The translations under genes and the position numbers were made by a program. The notes beneath the pieces were generated by a model. The model did not search any database, was not told where the DNA came from, and was given only the letters and a program-made list of their open reading frames with translations. 58,291 nt of DNA from Saccoglossus kowalevskii (Eukaryota; Hemichordata; Enteropneusta; Harrimaniidae), in contig NW_003122411.1 in NCBI RefSeq assembly GCF_000003605.2, forward strand, positions 700,795-759,085, written 5' to 3'. Shown in pieces: positions 34,698 to 45,193 of this stretch. How positions within the stretch are numbered: position 1 is the stretch's first letter; every line of letters begins with the position of its first letter.

Positions 34698-34712
34698 TAC
34701 CCAGCATGCATC
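34698..34712 (+). promoter_or_regulatory. ZNF143/Staf-like motif
   Basis: TACCCAGCATGCATC matches the Staf/ZNF143 core, in plus orientation 1.7 kb upstream of SLC25A21 copy A. Confidence 0.35.
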
Positions 34713-36017
34713 AGTCGCAATGTCAAAAAGTGAGTCGTACGCCCATGGTCTGTGTTGTCCTGCACTAAGGCACTCTGTGAATGTGGTATTTCTAGAGGCC
34801 AGGGTTCGTCTCACTTATATCGGCCTTATCGTCTTCAGCTGGATAAAACCTGCTTCGATTTACAGTAGTGACTTTATGTATTTGATAATTTGCGTCGCCA
34901 GTGATTGAGTAGAAAAAAACTGCAAATAGCCGTTAGGTAAATCGAAATAGATCTCCATGACGTACGTTGCGTTGTCGCGTTATAGTGTTGCCGCTAATAT
35001 CCGAATATGCACTCGTACATTACAGCATATACCTTAGAAAAAGTCTATGATTAGAGGAGCCGCATTCCTGAAAGTCACGGTAAATTGCTTTCTAGTACTT
35101 TCCCAGGTCAGTGTTGTGTCAATAAATATTATCCTATTCTTATGTTTTACCCTTTGTTTATTAGTTTGTGGCGTCTAAAGACGAGAATTCAGTAAAAGGG
35201 CCGGTGTTTCTTACAATTTTTCGTCAAATTTTGCGGTATCTTTAAAAACTATCAAAAGGTAGCAATACATACAAATTTGTGGCTTGTAATGTTGAAGAAA
35301 AAAACGGCAAAAGTTTTTTTGTGAAAAGGTGACCTTGAGTTTGTTTATGTTTGGCCTTAGGCTTCAATGATGACGTCACATATTTAAACAAAAAATGCTT
35401 AATCAGTAATGTCTATCCACAGCCCCTATATCTCCCCAGTCGGGAACGCTTCACATGGAAACGCTTGACAATCAGCTGGATTAGCGGGACAGCGCTTGTA
35501 ATGGCAATCCGCGACGTGTGGTGACATGTGGGTCGGGTTATACCATGAAGGTAAAATGGATTTTTTAGCTCCATGGTCATACGGTCACAATGGTTTGGTC
35601 GAGATTTGAAAGTTTGTGGCAAGAATGAAACCAATTTTACGATTAAGTTTCAATTATTTCACATTTTGAAAGTACGCTATTCTGCGTAATGTTTCTCCCT
35701 GCTAACTATGGGCTATTTCTTTTCAATACGTTCAAACACAGCCCCTCTATCTAACTTCTGTATTTTTTTAAGTTAATATTGATATTATACTTCATAAAAT
35801 AAAGTTAAAGTCAAGAATAATTTCGTCCTTTTCATTTCGTACTTTGTCCATTACAAGTTTCTACAACGGACGCATAAATGTAGCGCACAATTTCTGCCAA
35901 ATTACGAGAGAATGGCGTAACTCGGTTATGCAAATTGTGTTTGGTGGTTAGAAAAACCCGTTTCGGAATTGGCATTTTAGATTACTAAATCGACAAATAA
36001 CTTCTGTGTGTGTTTCT

Positions 36018-36060
36018 TGATTTTGGCATAGACCTCTCTTTCTAAGGTCTATGATTTTGG
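36018..36060. mobile_element. Micro-palindrome A with 9-bp direct repeats
   Basis: TGATTTTGG at 36018-36026 and again at 36052-36060 flank a 25-bp insert beginning CATAGACCT; with the next two bases it pairs with AGGTCTATG (36045-36053). Confidence 0.75.
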
Positions 36061-36063
36061 TAC

Positions 36064-36104
36064 GGCTGATCATGGAACTATAGTTTATAGTTCCATGGGC
36101 TGAT
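36064..36104. mobile_element. Micro-palindrome B with 7-bp direct repeats
   Basis: GGCTGAT at 36064-36070 and 36098-36104 flank a 27-bp perfect palindrome with arms CATGGAACTATA and TATAGTTCCATG and a 3-base loop. Only three bases separate it from A. Confidence 0.8.
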
Positions 36105-36110
36105 GAAACC

Positions 36111-36122
36111 TACGCATGCGCA
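36111..36122 (+). promoter_or_regulatory. NRF1-like TACGCATGCGCA
   Basis: About 280 bp upstream of the SLC25A21 copy A start. NRF1 commonly drives genes for mitochondrial proteins. A related CGCGCATGCG lies at 45644, between the two carrier copies. Confidence 0.4.
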
Positions 36123-36402
36123 CTGATACTGGAGTCTGTATGCACGCTTATGTTGGGTCACGTCACATATGGTATAACTTCCGAAATACTTATCGTCGAA
36201 AGGTGTCAAAAGTTGATTTACCCGCTGCGAGCGTCGGTACAGCAGATTGCATTTCGTCTCCAGATTGGGGATAGAGGAATTGTGGTCTTTCTGTAACGGT
36301 AACCAAGTTATGAGGTTATCCCTTGATCTCATGGTCACGTTACCCTATTTATACAATTTGCGGCATGTATTTATAGAAGCTAAGATTTTGGATTGAACAA
36401 CG

Positions 36403-36460
36403 ATGACAGCGAACAAGGCTAGAGAGGCTGCTCAACAGATGACTGCAGGAGCACTTACCG
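36403..36460 (+). CDS. SLC25A21: SLC25A21 copy A exon 1
   Basis: Start ATG in CGATGACAGC; residues 1-19 MTANKAREAAQQMTAGALT and the first base of Gly20, then GTAAGC. Short hydrophilic N terminus and start of transmembrane helix 1. 8 of 20 residues differ from copy B, the most divergent exon relative to its length. Confidence 0.9.
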
Positions 36461-39400
36461 GTAAGCACGACTCAATGCATGCCACTTTTCGGACGGTCAC
36501 ATTTTTTGGACCGGCACTTTAATGGCCAATAAAACCGCTTCTTACGACGAGATATATCGGAATATCACGGGCGACCGCGGCAATCATAGACCTCCTTTCA
36601 GGGGGTCTATGTCGCAATCAACTGAATATCAGCCTTTTTCCGAATGTGTTATACTGCTGCCGTTTACGAGACTTTGAATTGCTATATGCACTCGCAGAGT
36701 TAAGAACAAAATGCTAAACAGTCGACCATTCTTTCTTACTTAGCGAAAATAATTTACAGGAAGCCGGTTAAGGGGCCGACCATTCGATATATGAGGGGGT
36801 CAGTTGGGCACATGACATTTAAAAAATGCCGTGCCTTGGTGTTTGTTTTTTTTTGGAGTGATAGTCACATTTCTTTTTTATCTTACATCTTCTTACATTT
36901 TTATGTTTTGTTTATCACAACTAATTATTGTAACTAGTCCATAATTATGTTACTCTCGGTGTATATACGCATCTATTGATATAAAACATGTTATTAAGGC
37001 GCATTTGATATACTGGTATTTACAGTGTCCACTCCTTGATGGGAGATCACGTGTGGCCAACGATAAACTATCGATGCCCCACGATATGTTGACCTATAAA
37101 CGTATGTCATTTTGCATAACAATGTCCGTACTTTGTTGACCCGTCGAGCTGGTATTGTATGCATTACTTGCTGTACAATGAAGTGAAAACAAACAGGCTC
37201 GGCTCTAGTAATTATCTGTTCAGTTTTTTAGCTCCGCTGTCGACTTTGTCGAGCGGAGCTTATCATATGAGTGATTGTCCGTCGTCGTCCGTCGTCCGTG
37301 TCAATGTTTTACTTTTTCGACTTCTTCTTGAAAACTACAAGCCTGAATGCTTTGATACTTGGTGTATATGTACCTTGACCTTGGGTAGACCATGGAGCTA
37401 AAATCTTATTTTAGCTCCATGGGTAGACCTCTCTCAGATTAGTTCATTTCATAATGATATCTTCAATTCTCTAATTTTGGTGAATTTTTTTGTAATTTTT
37501 GGTAAAAAGTGATATTTTCCACATCTTGTTGAAAACTGCAAGTCTGATTGTTTTGATACTATACATATTGTTTATTTTTTAATGATACTTTCTGTTCTTT
37601 AATTGAAATGTGCATTGCTAACAGCGGAGCTATCTCAGCCGAGAGGCTGCTTGTTTTACTTAGTACCTCCATAGTACTGCGAACTATAGCATGTTTCACG
37701 TCAAAAGTGTGACAGATCTCAACTTGTTTTTCCTCGGAGTTTACTTCTGTTTTCACGTAGCAGACCTCGGCGAAGACGTAGTTTGTACATTGGAACACGG
37801 TTACTAGAAGAATTTTGTGCCATAAATCGTCTTCGATTTCGTGAATAGCGGGGAGATTTAGTAAAAACGAATAGTTCAATTTGATTTGACATATGGGTCG
37901 TTTTGAACTGTTATACGCAAAATCGGCGACAGTGGCGAAATTTTCTTTTTCGGATTATTGTCCACAAATAGTCTCAACTTTTTTTTCACTTGTATTGCCG
38001 TTCTTTCTTTTTCAGTATCCCCTAGCCGGTCCACATACGGATCAATTATTTTATTTTCTTGGCAGTCAAATTGACTTCTTTCACATTCACAGCCATTCTT
38101 ACAGACGGACCGGAACATGAAGTCAGTGGAAAACAAAAGTTTTTCTCGTTAGCGTGGGGGAAATTTGGTTAGCGTGGGGGAAAACAGTGGTGTTAATCGG
38201 AAAATTCATTGTCTTTTCCTGTATGTGACCATGGAGGTAGACCATGATGTGACATAGCTCCGACTGTGAGAATCGTTGCGAAAAGGCTCACGAACCTGAT
38301 TTGCATAGTTGGTCAACCATGGTGGCGATTACGTAATCGCTTGTTCGCTTACCCGTGACCTGGCCTACTTAACTTGGGGATTAAAATTAGGTTCTGCCGC
38401 TGGCACCCTTTCTATTTTCATAAATATATGAACCGCGTTTTGTGCGAAAAAAAAGTTCAGTGACCATATATTTCTATCTGGGTGTTGTGAAAAACATCAT
38501 AAAACAAATCTATTTGCCGAACTACACCATTACGATGTGGAATCCAACACAGCCTACCCAATTCTGTAATTGTATTTTCCAAAACATAGTTTCGTGGTAC
38601 AATGTAGTAGAAATAAGAATTTACCATGTCCAAAATCCGTCAGCGAAACCCAAACAACTATAAATATGTATATACTAGTATTAAAATATGAGTTAACAGG
38701 AAATTTGTATAAATCAATAAAACATATGTACAGTAATGTTACAATCAATTCAGGAGCAAAACAGACTATCTGGCGATTACGTATAAACGATCTGTCTGAC
38801 AGTGATATCTTTGATCCCAGACATGTGACACCCCAACTCTGCAGGAAACTCCGGGCAGCTGTCTTCTCTATACAGATGATACTGTTCTAATATCTGAAAC
38901 AAAAATGGCTTTCAATTCTGTTTAGATCATCTGGCAGCATATACACGACATTGGAAACTTAAAGTTAATATTCAGAAAACAAAAGTCATGATCTTCAATA
39001 AATGCAACTGGCTTTTAAACGATATTCCTTTTGAAGGCAGCGAAATAAACCTGACGAAACATTTAATTATCTCGGAGTCACACTGAGCATGGAGCTCGAA
39101 TACTCCATGCTCTGAGCTATAATGGAAAATTCAAAGAAGCACTAGTCAATCTAAAAAGAAAAAGATAAAAGGGCCTTATTTTCACTGAAAGTAAAACTAG
39201 GATATGAAACAATATATAACTACATTACTTTACCTGTTTGATAAATTAATCCGACCAATCCTAGTAACGGTAGCGATGTCTGGGGCATGAATGCTCGCAC
39301 AAGTCTGCCATTGAAGGGAATCATAGCAGCTACCTCAGATATTTTCTCGGTGGTACTAAAATATACAAAAATACACAAATAATGGGTATTTATGGAGGAT

Positions 39401-42400
39401 TACGCTGGGCACATTCATAAAACGCATCTAATTAAATATTAGAGTCGTGTATTAAAGCGAGGTGGTCGTCGCGCAGCGCGTGTTCGAATTTCCTGTAAAT
39501 AAACAATGTATTTGACACGCGTTGTATACGTCGTTATGAGTCCCATATCGAACAGAACGCAGCACCAGTGGCAGATCCAGAGGGGGGGGGCAGGGGGAGG
39601 GGGGCATGGCCCCCTTCAAACGCATGTCGATTCATATCATCTGGATTACGCATAGTTTCTCTGCGATTTACGCTCCGTAATATTAAGCGTAGCTTGGCCC
39701 CTCCCAATACATTTTGCTGGATCTGCCACTGCGCAGCACGACGACTACCGCCCTTTAACTACCGAAAACGTACTACTCAAAGAAGCAACACATGTGAATA
39801 AACAAATACCGTAAACAACAAATAGTTTGTCGAAGCGAAAATCCAACTAACAAAAATATATCAAACTGTAATTATAAACACTGATTCAAAAATTTCAAAC
39901 GCTCACTTCACGGGGAAAATAAATTAAGAACACAAAAATACGTGACAGATATTGACAATATTGAACTGCCTGAACAGCTAAGGGAACCACAATTCAAAGC
40001 AGGAGGGTCGTCTCCTTCGCACTCGCGGGAATTGAGTACCCAAGCGACGATAACAACACACGCTAAAAAGCAACGGCTCATGGGTAGACGCTTGTTTGTA
40101 AACAATGACACGCTATGGCCAACTGTCGCATGCGTAGGAGACGATTCCCCCGCTTTAAAAATTGAATCTGCCTGGCACATGAATCCAAAAACGCCGGGTG
40201 AAAAGCGAAAGTGTCATCTATATAATACAGCGGAAATACAGATTAACCAAAGTAAGGAACAAAATACAACGTCTGAAGATACGAGAAAACACATAAATAA
40301 TTTCGGTTCATAGTAAATGTATTTCTATAATGAGTTTTCGCAGTACACAGATCAATACGACACAATTTATAAGACAGCAGCACTTTATAGTAGAAGTATA
40401 ATTATAAATATATATATTTTTTGATTTGGGCGATTTTGTATTCATATATATTAATATTAAAAGTGATTGTGATAATACTAATTTTCTGCTTTTTAGGTAT
40501 TGTTGAAGTTAGCCTTATGCAGCCATTGGATTTGATCAAAACAAGGTAAGGGCGCTGACGCTATACAATCTGTAATTTACCAATTCACATTTGTAAAAGC
40601 TACAGTACTAATTACTTCATTACAAAATTCTAAAAATAATATGTAATACAGGTATACCACATGATCACAACACGGTGGTCAGGATCACGAAGTATCGTAA
40701 ACTTGGTATGCTAATGCCACCTAACACAACACTAGCAGCTATACTACTCCAGAAGAAATCTCATTAAAATCTGATGTATCGTACTGCTTGAATTTAATTT
40801 TATTTTGACTATATATTTACTATATATTTTTATTATTTTTTGTTTTTACTATTATTACGTACATCTTATTTTGTATTACTTTCGCGATTACCAAAAGTTT
40901 AAAAAAACTGCCAGCAAATAAATAATAAAGTAAGTAAAAGAAAGTGTATGATGGGAATGAATAATTTAAAACATATCTTTAAAAAAATGAAGAAAAAAAA
41001 AAAAAGTCCAAACTAGGATCATATTTGACATTTTTTTCAAATGAGGGAACATGTGTAATTTCGTATAATTAATTTATATGAAATATGTTTAAATTCCTAT
41101 TGGACGATTCATGATCTCCTCAGTGTGAAAATGGGGAAATTCTTTTTTTTCGTTCACGCCAGATCAATATAATAGTACATGTATATTCTTATGTCGATTC
41201 GCTTCGAAAAAAATAACTATGTGTCACGTTGACATGTGACAGAGCGCCCCCAGTGTCCACGTGCGGCTATTTATTTATTTCATGATGGTGCGCTACGAGA
41301 CCACAGTGATTGATCGTCGACATATATATTTGACACACGTCATAAGATCACCATATATATGCTTCCCGTAGCGGGGGAGCCTGATTTAAATAATTCACTA
41401 TAAGACATTTTGCAACACAGAAGCGCGTTTTTCTTCTGTCCTATTGTGACTTATCACTCCCGCACCTTGTAGTACAGAATTTCTAATTTGAGAAGGAGAG
41501 TAAAAAACAACAACAATTTAATTTAATAAATCATTATTTTTCTGGCTAATGGCATCAAAGAACGCAATGGATGCTGGGAAAAATCGAACATAAATGAGGC
41601 AGAAACTCGAAATACACTCTCTGTGACGACCGTGGCAAGGACACCAGCAAAAACATTCTGAAATGGAAATGGACCCATTTATCCACAGAGCTCACTCATT
41701 TGCATTGGTATTTCTAGAAATGTACACTTATTTTGCGAATTTGTTATTATCTCACAATTCGCGTGACTTACTTGATGCAAATCTTAAAACTTTTTCATCT
41801 ATCATAATAATATTGTGTGATTTTGTTTTCCAACACTGGTTTCCGATTTTCTTGACACCGTACAGATTTCAAATTCAAGGTAGTACAAATGACCCAACAG
41901 CGTACAAATCACTGGCAGACTGCTTCCGAACTATTTACAGATTAGAAGGGTAAGTGCAAATGTGCCTGTGAGGGCGCTGTTTGATACTATGCATAGTCAG
42001 TTTTGTAATATCCGTAATCACAAATGTAAACCTGCGGGTGATCTAATAAAAGTTGAAGAAAAAAATCACAAAAAGAGCCAATTACTTATATAGGTGAGTT
42101 CCTAAATAATTTCGACATCCGACACAGTCGAGTTTAACAAGTATTAATGATGGAATATGTGATAGAAATACTAGTACTGTTGTAACTATGGTGACAGATA
42201 AACTTTCAGTAGTTTAAATATTTTGTTTTCCTTTCATAATTTTTAAATATCGTTTATTTCAGTATCACCTCCTTCTACAAGGGCATCTTGCCAGCAATTT
42301 TGGCCGAAACGTCCAAGAGGGCCGTCAGATTTTTCACCTTTGAACAGTACAAGAATATTTTCCTTTTCGGAGCCGCTGAACCAAATGTCCTGGTACGTGA

Positions 42401-45193
42401 TGTGGGGAGTCTGTCTATTAACTGAGTAATGTGTTATCGATAAAACATAAAGTGTTCTAGTGTACCTAGCCTATTTATGAGCTAGTAACTGTTACATGCA
42501 CCATACAGTTCAGGAAATTTGGGTTACTCGTTTGAGACTTTTTCGCACCCGACATTCATTCAACCAGTTTGTAAATTTCAGTCTAATAAAGGGAAAGTGG
42601 AGTAAAGGGGTAAAGCTTTATGGCGTCGCCGATTTAATACATCGCGGAAGAAGATGTGAATTCAATATCAACCCTTGAGTGCCAGATATTTTCCCCGCCA
42701 ACAATTTTTGTGCAAATATGTTCACATTTTGTAAAATTGTCATTAAATTTCATCATCATTTTGGACCATACAGACAGTTGCAAATTTTGCTTTTAGTTTT
42801 TGATCACAATGAGTGCAATTTGAAATGACGCCAGTTGAAAACTGTTATTCGGTCGGACAATTCTAACATCTAGTTTCAGTTTTAATTTTAAAACTAACAA
42901 ACATTTATAAAGATTGAGGGAATGGGTTTGTTGTATCGGGAATACTCCTTTATAAAAAAAAAAATAATTTCCTTTATTTGCAGACGTTTATTACGGCAGG
43001 TCTTGGATCAGGTCTAACAGAAGCGTTTATTATCAACCCACTCGAAGTTGTCAAGGTCAAGTTACAAGCTGAAAGGGCAACTATTTTAGCAGAAGTAAAG
43101 TATGATTTATTTATTTATAAAGTGAAATTGTTTGTAATTAAAATTAGTATAAAAATTATAAAATTCTAGGTATGGTTATTATGCCTTTTGTATTCACATA
43201 CTACCACGACGATTGACCAATTTGATCAGGGTAAGCAATTTGTGGCAATACATGCTAGTTTGCCGATGAGAATTATAATTGTACGTTAATACACGAATAA
43301 CAAACCCAAAATATGAAAAATGCAGTGTATAATTATAGTCTTGCATGTCTTCATACAGCAACAATCGGCCTTTACCGTCGCTCGTATCATTGCCAGAGAA
43401 CACAGTCTTGGACTTAAAGGCTTGAATAAAGGTTTGACTGCAACGTTGGGAAGACACGGCGCATTCAACTGTGTGTATTTCAGTTTCTATCACAGTGTGA
43501 AAGGATGGATCCCCGCTGCGGAGGTGAGGATACTGAATTCATAGTACTATTCAAACTTTAATGTATCTGTCATTTGTTCAAAGCGACTAATGACTACACC
43601 ATCTGTGATGATATTGATTCTGAGTGCCATTTCCGTCAGCTCCAAATAGTGTTTCAAGAAATTCAGATTTTTTTTTTAGCTCGAATTGAGCTCGAGATTT
43701 TTAACACCAACGACACTATTTCAGAACCTAATTTGTTTTCATGAAAACTGACTTGGTTTCTTATATTAATGATTGTAGTTTTAAAAACAAACAAACAAAC
43801 AAACAAACAAAAAAATTGAAATTGATCATATAATAATACTCATTACACCATTCAGTAAAGACAACAGTGAAATTTAGTGTCCATGATTCTGCTCGGCGTT
43901 TGGAACGTGAATAGCGTGGCAAGAACACCAGAACGTACACTAAGTTTGCATGTTATAGTATAATGTCATGAGTATATCAGTAATAACACAGTTGTACTTT
44001 CAATGGCCGAAGCCTGGAAATACTACTGCTGGCCTCCGAATCCAGAGTGACCAATTCAGACACACATGGCATTTTCTACATTAAAAAAAAAAATCTGCTT
44101 AATCGAAAATGAATTGAACATTAGATTTATATTCACTGTGATATCCCCCGGGGTTTCATTTTATCTTTTTCAACGTAGAATTCTAAACTAGAGTTTTGTC
44201 GGAGGTTTGCGATAGGACTCGTCTCAGGAACGTTAGCCACTATGATTAACATACCGTTTGATGTAGCGAAAAGCAGAATACAGGGACCACAGCCTGTGCC
44301 TGGTGAAGTCAAATACCGAGCATGTTTTAAAACCATGGCAACCATCTACAGGGAAGAAGGGTATGTATATGATCGATGATGTCGTCTATTGAGTTTTAAA
44401 ATAATGCGGTCTACCCGACAACTACGACAGAATTGTAGAGTAGAAATACGAGTGAATCGTTTGTTGTTATCTGGCGTACCTAAAAGCTTAGACTACACCC
44501 CAACTATCCATGATGATACGTTGTTATGCAAACCGGGGCGTGATGACGAGAAGTATTTAATACTAGTATTTACCAGCACGTTTTTATTTATATACATTCT
44601 GACCAATAACGACGTGGAATGCTAAAACTGGAAGCTGTTCTGCAACTATGGCAACAGTCAAGGTTTGACTGTGGTAACATAAACGCTCAATGATTTTTCA
44701 GGCATGCAATCAACAACAAAAAAATCAAATGCAATACATGCTTTAAAAAATAGGCAAAGATGAGCTACAGTAATTGACCTGATGCGTTTTTAATCATAAT
44801 TTTATACTAGTATGTCTAGCAACGTATTTGATGCCGTGTAATGTCTCATAAAGTGTGTGAGTTGATTGCGTGATGTAATTGAAATTTTAATTACACGTAA
44901 CCCCAGTTGCAAAGCCTTATCTTTATCCGCCCTTGACCCCGTTTCAATTTATTGTTTTCCTCACTGGCATCTAATGGTCACATGGTTGCCATGGTGCCTT
45001 TTAGGCCCCTCTGACTATGCAATGACACAATTCAATATATCTTTTGGCAGTGATTATATTTATGTTATTTTTTTTCAGATTTTTTGCGCTGTACAAAGGA
45101 TTTATACCGAAAGTGATGCGCCTAGGACCGGGTGGTGCCATCGCGATGCTGGTGTTTGAGTATTCATATGAATGGCTGAAAAAAAATACATGA
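36403..45193 (+). CDS. SLC25A21: SLC25A21 copy A, mitochondrial 2-oxodicarboxylate carrier
   Basis: Inner-mitochondrial-membrane antiporter that exchanges 2-oxoadipate and related C5-C7 2-oxodicarboxylates, linking lysine, hydroxylysine and tryptophan breakdown to the matrix. Eight exons: 36403-36460, 40497-40545, 41866-41949, 42263-42392, 42984-43094, 43359-43523, 44179-44360, 45079-45193; 894 nt, 297 residues (human about 299). Three carrier signatures are intact: P29-L-D-L-I-K34, P126-L-E-V-V-K131, P225-F-D-V-A-K230. Six transmembrane helices are expected. Relative to copy B and to the vertebrate protein it carries more substitutions, e.g. ETSKRAVRFF for ETPKRAVKFF, NPLEVV for NPFEVV and GAIAML for GAVMLL. 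No frameshift or stop. First intron is 4036 bp and full of repeats. Tandem with copy B, 2.0 kb apart. Confidence 0.95.
36580..36620. mobile_element. Micro-palindrome C with 7-bp direct repeats
   Basis: GCAATCA at 36580-36586 and 36614-36620 flank an insert whose arms CATAGACC (36585-36592) and GGTCTATG (36604-36611) pair. In the first intron of SLC25A21 copy A. Confidence 0.65.
37224..37656 (+). mobile_element. Family 3 element, plus-strand copy
   Basis: Begins TTTTTTAGCTCCGCTGTCGA with a terminal hairpin (AGCTCCGCT...GCGGAGCT) and ends ACAGCGGAGCTATCTCAGCC then the GCCGAGAGGCTGC hairpin. Same layout as 54983-55673 but with fewer internal units, and with micro-palindrome D inserted. Confidence 0.75.
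37383..37429. mobile_element. Micro-palindrome D inside a family 3 element
   Basis: Arms CATGGAGCTAAAAT and ATTTTAGCTCCATG with a CTT loop, flanked by GGGTAGACC (37383-37391 and 37421-37429). The sister element at 55129 reads straight through (GGGTAGACCTCTCTCAG), showing the insertion and its target duplication. Confidence 0.85.
38223..38253. mobile_element. Micro-palindrome E with 7-bp direct repeats
   Basis: ATGTGAC at 38223-38229 and 38247-38253 flank CATGGAGGTAGACCATG (17 bp; 5-bp arms CATGG/CCATG). Confidence 0.65.
38760..39300 (+). pseudogene. Non-LTR retrotransposon reverse-transcriptase relic
   Basis: Broken frames read INDLSD, then LYTDDTVLIS (the Y-x-D-D box region, Ala replaced by Thr), then WKLKVNIQKTKVMIFNK, YLGVTLS and, after frameshifts, LFDKLIRPIL and SDVWG. 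This series is characteristic of the palm/thumb of non-LTR (LINE-type) reverse transcriptases. Multiple stops and frameshifts; the ends of the element are not visible. Lies in SLC25A21 copy A intron 1. Confidence 0.8.
39083..39117. mobile_element. Micro-palindrome F inside the reverse-transcriptase relic
   Basis: CTGAGC at 39083-39088 and 39112-39117 flank a 23-bp insert; with the preceding GC the arms are GCATGGAG and CTCCATGC. It splits the conserved YLGVTLS / YNGKF text of the relic. Confidence 0.8.
39558..39739. mobile_element. 166-bp hAT-like MITE with perfect 8-bp target duplication
   Basis: Element 39566-39731; 15-bp perfect terminal inverted repeats CAGTGGCAGATCCAG / CTGGATCTGCCACTG. 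CGCAGCAC flanks it on both sides (39558-39565 and 39732-39739). The 8-bp duplication and CAG...CTG ends fit the hAT superfamily. G-rich inside; no coding capacity. Confidence 0.9.
39990..40164. mobile_element. Imperfect foldback segment
   Basis: CAATTCAAAGCAGGAGGGTC then GTCTCCTTCGCA near 39990-40021 is inverted at about 40130-40164 (TGCGTAGGAGACGATTCCCC then CGCTTTAAAAATTG). Overlapping ORFs on both strands arise from this symmetry. No target duplication seen. Confidence 0.5.
40497..40545 (+). CDS. SLC25A21: SLC25A21 copy A exon 2
   Basis: 49 nt between TTTTTTAG and GTAAGG, phase 1 to 2. Encodes IVEVSLMQPLDLIKT, the end of helix 1 with the first carrier signature (P-x-D-x-x-K). Copy B and human have His where this has Gln before the Pro. 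Confidence 0.95.
41866..41949 (+). CDS. SLC25A21: SLC25A21 copy A exon 3
   Basis: 84 nt, acceptor CGTACAG, donor GTAAGT. Matrix loop 1: RFQIQGSTNDPTAYKSLADC and FRTIYRLEG, typical of the 2-oxodicarboxylate carrier (human RFQIQR..DPNSYKSLVDSFR). Confidence 0.95.
42263..42392 (+). CDS. SLC25A21: SLC25A21 copy A exon 4
   Basis: 130 nt, acceptor TATTTCAG, donor GTACGT. ITSFYKGILPAILAETSKRA then VRFFTFEQYK: short matrix helix and transmembrane helix 2 with the cytoplasmic-gate motif F-E-x-x-K. The family Pro in ETPKRA is Ser here, and the following Lys is Arg. Confidence 0.95.
42984..43094 (+). CDS. SLC25A21: SLC25A21 copy A exon 5
   Basis: 111 nt, phase 0 both ends; acceptor TTTGCAG, donor GTAAAG. 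GLGSGLTEAFIINPLEVVKV: transmembrane helix 3 with the second signature (P126, E128, K131). Confidence 0.95.
43359..43523 (+). CDS. SLC25A21: SLC25A21 copy A exon 6
   Basis: 165 nt, phase 0 both ends; acceptor ATACAG, donor GTGAGG. Matrix loop 2 and helix 4: LGLKGLNKGLTATLGRHGAF then NCVYFSFYHSVKGWIP. GLNKGLTATLGRHG is identical to human. Confidence 0.95.
43665..43702. repeat. Possible further micro-palindrome (H)
   Basis: AGATTTTT at 43665-43672 and 43695-43702 flank a segment with AGCTC/GAGCT arms (43678-43692). The T-rich direct repeat is weak evidence because it can arise by slippage. Confidence 0.35.
44179..44360 (+). CDS. SLC25A21: SLC25A21 copy A exon 7
   Basis: 182 nt, acceptor CAACGTAG, donor GTATGT. 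Helix 5 with the third signature (IPFDVAKSR) and matrix loop 3 (IQGPQPVPGEVKYRACFKTM). QGPQPVPGE is invariant between both copies and human. Begins NSKLEFCRRF where copy B has DPKLEFCRKF. Confidence 0.95.
45079..45193 (+). CDS. SLC25A21: SLC25A21 copy A exon 8 and stop
   Basis: 115 nt after TTTTTTCAG, ending ...AATACATGA. FFALYKGFIPKVMRLGPGGA then IAMLVFEYSYEWLKKNT: matrix helix and helix 6. Poly(A) signal candidates AATAAA occur in the downstream repeats near 45470 and at 45572. Confidence 0.95.

Larger units (their letters stand above)
32420..36402. promoter_or_regulatory. Divergent promoter region between MIPOL1 and SLC25A21
   Basis: 4.0 kb between two start codons pointing away from each other. 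Motifs by eye: ACTTCCGG (ETS/GABP type) at 32629, ZNF143/Staf-like blocks at about 33103-33119 (minus) and 34698-34712 (plus), and an NRF1-like TACGCATGCGCA at 36111. A perfect 19-bp-stem hairpin (33909-33955) and two tiny palindromic insertions (36027-36051, 36071-36097) are also here. T-rich low-complexity sequence fills 33280-33440. No gene recognised; the short ORF at 34720-34908 has no family resemblance. Confidence 0.5.
36461..40496. other. SLC25A21 copy A intron 1 (repeat-filled)
   Basis: 4036 bp against 811 bp in copy B; the difference is largely repeats listed separately (micro-palindromes C-F, family 3, RT relic, hAT MITE, foldback). Confidence 0.8.
40546..45078. other. Remaining SLC25A21 copy A introns
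   Basis: Introns of 1320, 313, 591, 264, 655 and 718 bp. A small palindrome with AGATTTTT repeats lies at 43665-43702 and (CAAA)n near 43788-43812; otherwise nothing recognised. Confidence 0.6.

Noticed and set aside
34720-34908. 62-codon plus-strand ORF after the ZNF143-like motif
   Set aside because: Start codon context is reasonable but the product is unrecognised and short; nothing else supports a gene.
37559-38136. Minus-strand ORFs of 106 and 86 codons
   Set aside because: The first extends into the family 3 repeat; no recognised domain, codon pattern or splice context.
39908-40313. Opposed ORFs of 90 and 123 codons
   Set aside because: They overlap on opposite strands across an imperfect inverted repeat, which explains the shared text.
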